Below, in pieces: positions 61,863 through 64,000 of a DNA stretch of 64,000 nucleotides. The stretch's first letter is position 1. Each line of letters opens with the position of its first letter. This DNA is from Coffea arabica. Its lineage: Eukaryota > Streptophyta > Magnoliopsida > Gentianales > Rubiaceae. Position numbers and translations under genes: made by a program. Where the stretch lies: positions 2,296,501 to 2,360,500 of the forward strand of contig NC_092317.1 in the NCBI RefSeq assembly GCF_036785885.1, read 5' to 3'. The notes below the pieces were generated by a model. That model was not told the origin of the DNA and made no database searches. It saw only the letters and a list, made by a program, of their open reading frames with translations.

Positions 61863-62254
61863 CTTGAAAGGGACCTGACGTCCTTCCTTTTCTGTTCAAT
61901 TTTTTCCTACCCAAAGTCTCAAAAGTGAGAAAATCTCAACCTTCCTTAGTTTTCTTTTCCTTTCTCGCCGTTGTGATTTTCAGATTCTCTAATTATTTGC
62001 TTGTTCACTTCTGGAGTATTTTTTCCTCAGCCATCGCCGTGGTAGCGCTTGTCTTCACTTGTAATCAATTGCTGGCTCTCTAAAGCAAAGGTTTCTCATA
62101 GATTTGTGGTCATAATCTCTCGTGTGAGCTTTCATATTTGACTATTGACTAAGAAAACATACTACTAGCTTCCAAATAAATATGAGCATCTCTCTTTGTT
62201 TTCATTCACAGGAAGCCAATACTGTGGGGAAGGGTCACAGTTATTCACTCTCCT

Positions 62255-62345
62255 CAAAGCAATCTAAGTTGGGAAAGGAGTTGGAGAGTTACTCTCTATC
62301 TCCACACAACAATCTAAGATGGGAATGGAAATGGAGAGTTATTCA
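62255..62345. repeat. Short tandem duplication across the copy-2 start codon
   Basis: gcaatctaagttgggaaagg at about 62259 and acaatctaagatgggaatgg at about 62309 begin two units that continue with gttggagagttactct and atggagagttattc. In the right unit a T-to-A change creates the ATG used as start. Confidence 0.7.
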
Positions 62346-64000
62346 AGTAATACTGGTGCAATGGACAAGAAGGAAAAACTCTCAACAACGAGAAGAAAAG
62401 GTGGCCTAGTAACCATGCCATTCATCATAGGTAATTCATTCAATCAAGAAACATATAGTTTATTTTCTGATACAATAACTCCTCAAATTCTTACGTTTGA
62501 GCTGAACCAATGAATTGAGTTGAACCTTATTTTTATTTTTTTTCTTTCTCTTTTTGGGTGGGGGTGGTCAGCAAACGAGGCATTTGAGAAGGTGGCAAGT
62601 TATGGGGTGTTGCCAAACATGATATTCTACTTGATGAAAGGCTACAACTTGAGTTTTGCAAAGGCAAACTACGTACTCTTTCTCTGGTCCGCTGCTACCA
62701 ATTTCACACCGACGCTGGGAGCTTTTCTTGCAGATTCATATTCGGGTCGTTTTCTCACCATTAGCCTGGGTTGTATCTTCAGTCTTCTGGTAATAATTTT
62801 ACTGCTAGCTTATATCTTCAGCTTCTTCTGCTTGAATCATGTGCTTCATTTCTTTTCCCGATGAAACTTCCTCCTGACAGCTACCAAGTTAAGAGTTTTA
62901 TTTAGCCCTCTCTGCCTCCCCCGGTCCAAGTCCAACTTAGTTTAGACTAGAGGAGGGGGCATGAATTTGCACGACCTGCGTTTTTCTTCGTCCCTTTTTC
63001 CACTTCAATTCTTCAAATAACTAATTTTAGTTCCAGTGTTGGAACACTTTTTAATCTGTTTTAACTAGCATTTTTCTGGAAGTTCTGTTTACAAAACTTT
63101 GCTGCTACTTAGTTCGTTTGAGTTTTATCCCCTCGGAAATCTTCCCAGGCAAGGTACCGGTACCTCAGCAATATGTTCCAAAATTTCGCAATTATTGTAT
63201 CATACTAACTGCAATCATTTGCTCCTTTTTTAAGGGAACAAAACGTAAATAGAAAAAGTAAAAAGAAAGGGTACTAAGTACCGATCGCTTTTACCTAGAT
63301 TTCAGCTCCCAAGGTGTCGTCGAAGCGGCTTAGATGCCCAGAGAATCCCAACTGCCGAGTATGTCCAACCTTTTACCGTAATTTGCCTTTTTCCTCCAAA
63401 GTTCCAAGCACCAACAAATCCCGGATCAAATCCCATGGCTAAAAAAAAAAAAAATCCCATTGCTAAATATCTTGGCAGTACATGTATATCGGCAGGCCTT
63501 GTTTCGATTGCAGTCTTTTAAAGAAATATTTTTATATTTTTTGTGTTCGTATTTTTCATTCACTTTTTTGTTTGGTATGCATCAGGTCGTTACAAGATAT
63601 TTTTTTTAATAAAAATTTTAGAAAATAATAATCCAAACCAAACCAAGTTCACCTTAAACGCCCATTTGCACAAGGCCTCAAAATTACTGCTCTAGTGGCA
63701 CAACACATAGGAAAGCACTTGGTAATGCAAAAAAAAAAAATGTTTTGTTTTGAGATGAGTATAGTTGTTGGAAGTCAAGAGCCATGATGATGTTTACACC
63801 TGTCCGTCACTTCACCTAATTATGAAATTGGAGTTCCAGGATGATGTCAAACTAGTTAACAATCTCTCTCTCCCTGCAAAAACATATAGCTTCTGTTTGG
63901 ATTGTGAATTATTAGAGATATTTTTACTGTAACATTTTTTGTGATATGATGTATGTGAGATAAAAAGGTAATTGGAAAGATAAAAAAGATGTATTAGAAA
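62319..64000 (+). CDS. NPF1-type transporter, copy 2 (5' part; continues beyond the window)
   Basis: Exons 62319-62430 and 62572-62789 are visible; the remainder lies past the right edge. Translation gives MGMEMESYSSNTGAMD, RRKGGLVTMPFII, then ANEAFEKVASYGVLPNM, FAKANYVLFLWSAATNFTP and ADSYSGRFLTISLGC, closely matching copy 1 with the same exon borders and phases. The ExxEK motif is intact. The N-terminus is about 20 residues shorter than copy 1. Sequence 62790-64000 is intron 2, which already exceeds 1.2 kb and contains one MITE and the start of another. An in-frame ATG at 62325 is an alternative start. Function as for copy 1; whether the gene is whole cannot be judged here. Confidence 0.88.
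63497..63645. mobile_element. TTTGGATT-family MITE in intron 2 of NPF1 copy 2
   Basis: The left end CTTGTTTCGATTGCAG and the right end, on the other strand, TTTGGTTTGGATTATTATTT are inverted. It is about 150 bp and AT-rich, without a clear target duplication. Confidence 0.5.
63893..64000. mobile_element. TTTGGATTGTG-family MITE cut by the window edge
   Basis: It begins CTTCTGTTTGGATTGTGAA and continues with tttactgtaacatttttt and atgtatgtgagataaaaa, sequence shared with the element at 49759. The right end lies outside the window. Confidence 0.6.

Larger units (their letters stand above)
54195..62318. other. 8.1-kb spacer between the two NPF1 copies
   Basis: It begins with the 3' UTR of the first copy (to about 54360). 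It then holds a probable large MITE (56198-57130), two nested hAT elements (57392-58531), a foldback-MITE relic near 60280 and a hAT MITE (61467-61862). I see no NPF relic and no other gene. Confidence 0.5.

Noticed and set aside
1-64000. CRISPR array, operon or phage-type system
   Set aside because: Spliced plant genes, no prokaryotic gene clusters and no regular direct repeats with unique spacers.
1-64000. LTR retrotransposon or other virus-like element
   Set aside because: No paired long terminal repeats and no gag, protease, reverse transcriptase or integrase motifs were seen in the translated frames.

Overview
The window is nuclear DNA from a flowering plant, most likely an asterid eudicot. 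Genes are rich in introns with GT-AG borders, the spacers are AT-rich, and many short DNA transposons of plant type are present. Repeats built on a TTTGGATTGTA terminus remind me of coffee-family (Rubiaceae) genomes, but that placement is from memory. I see no bacterial, phage or LTR-retroelement signal.

Genes from left to right. Minus strand: an ASCC1-like KH plus 2H-phosphoesterase gene that runs off the left edge (1-4654). Plus: a small GLUTAMINE DUMPER-like membrane protein (6371-6694). Minus: a JINGUBANG-type WD40 protein (7814-11265), a conserved membrane-anchored protein with a methyltransferase-like fold (14286-17621) and an Aux/IAA repressor closest to IAA27 (18928-21647). Plus: a THA8-type short PPR protein (28288-28989), a bHLH68-type transcription factor (34728-37862), an isochorismatase/nicotinamidase-like hydrolase (41666-43712), a complete NPF1-type transporter (50452-54194) and the first two exons of a second, tandem NPF1 copy (62319 to the right edge). 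I assembled the exons by hand. In every multi-exon gene the splice phases close, which is the strongest internal support for the models.

The gene order recalls two Arabidopsis blocks, At3g16180-At3g16230 (NPF1.1, nicotinamidase-like, LigT/ASCC1-like) and At4g29080-At4g29100 (IAA27, bHLH68). Here they are interleaved, as expected for an ancestral block whose duplicates later lost different genes in Arabidopsis. The genes do not form one pathway. Nitrate/peptide and amino-acid transport, auxin response and organelle RNA processing are simply neighbours.

The spacers hold the accessory interest. Six hAT-type elements have 8-bp target-site duplications that I could read. One of them (11679-13831) carries an exon captured from an aminopeptidase P gene, with its splice sites intact, plus a second exon-like segment that would join it in frame. 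Another (57392-58531) was itself hit by a different hAT element (57405-57989), and both target duplications survive. Other items are a Harbinger-type MITE holding a SINE, a plastid rDNA-region insertion (about 7046-7300), a recent 170-190 bp tandem duplication inside an intron, and several low-copy MITE families.
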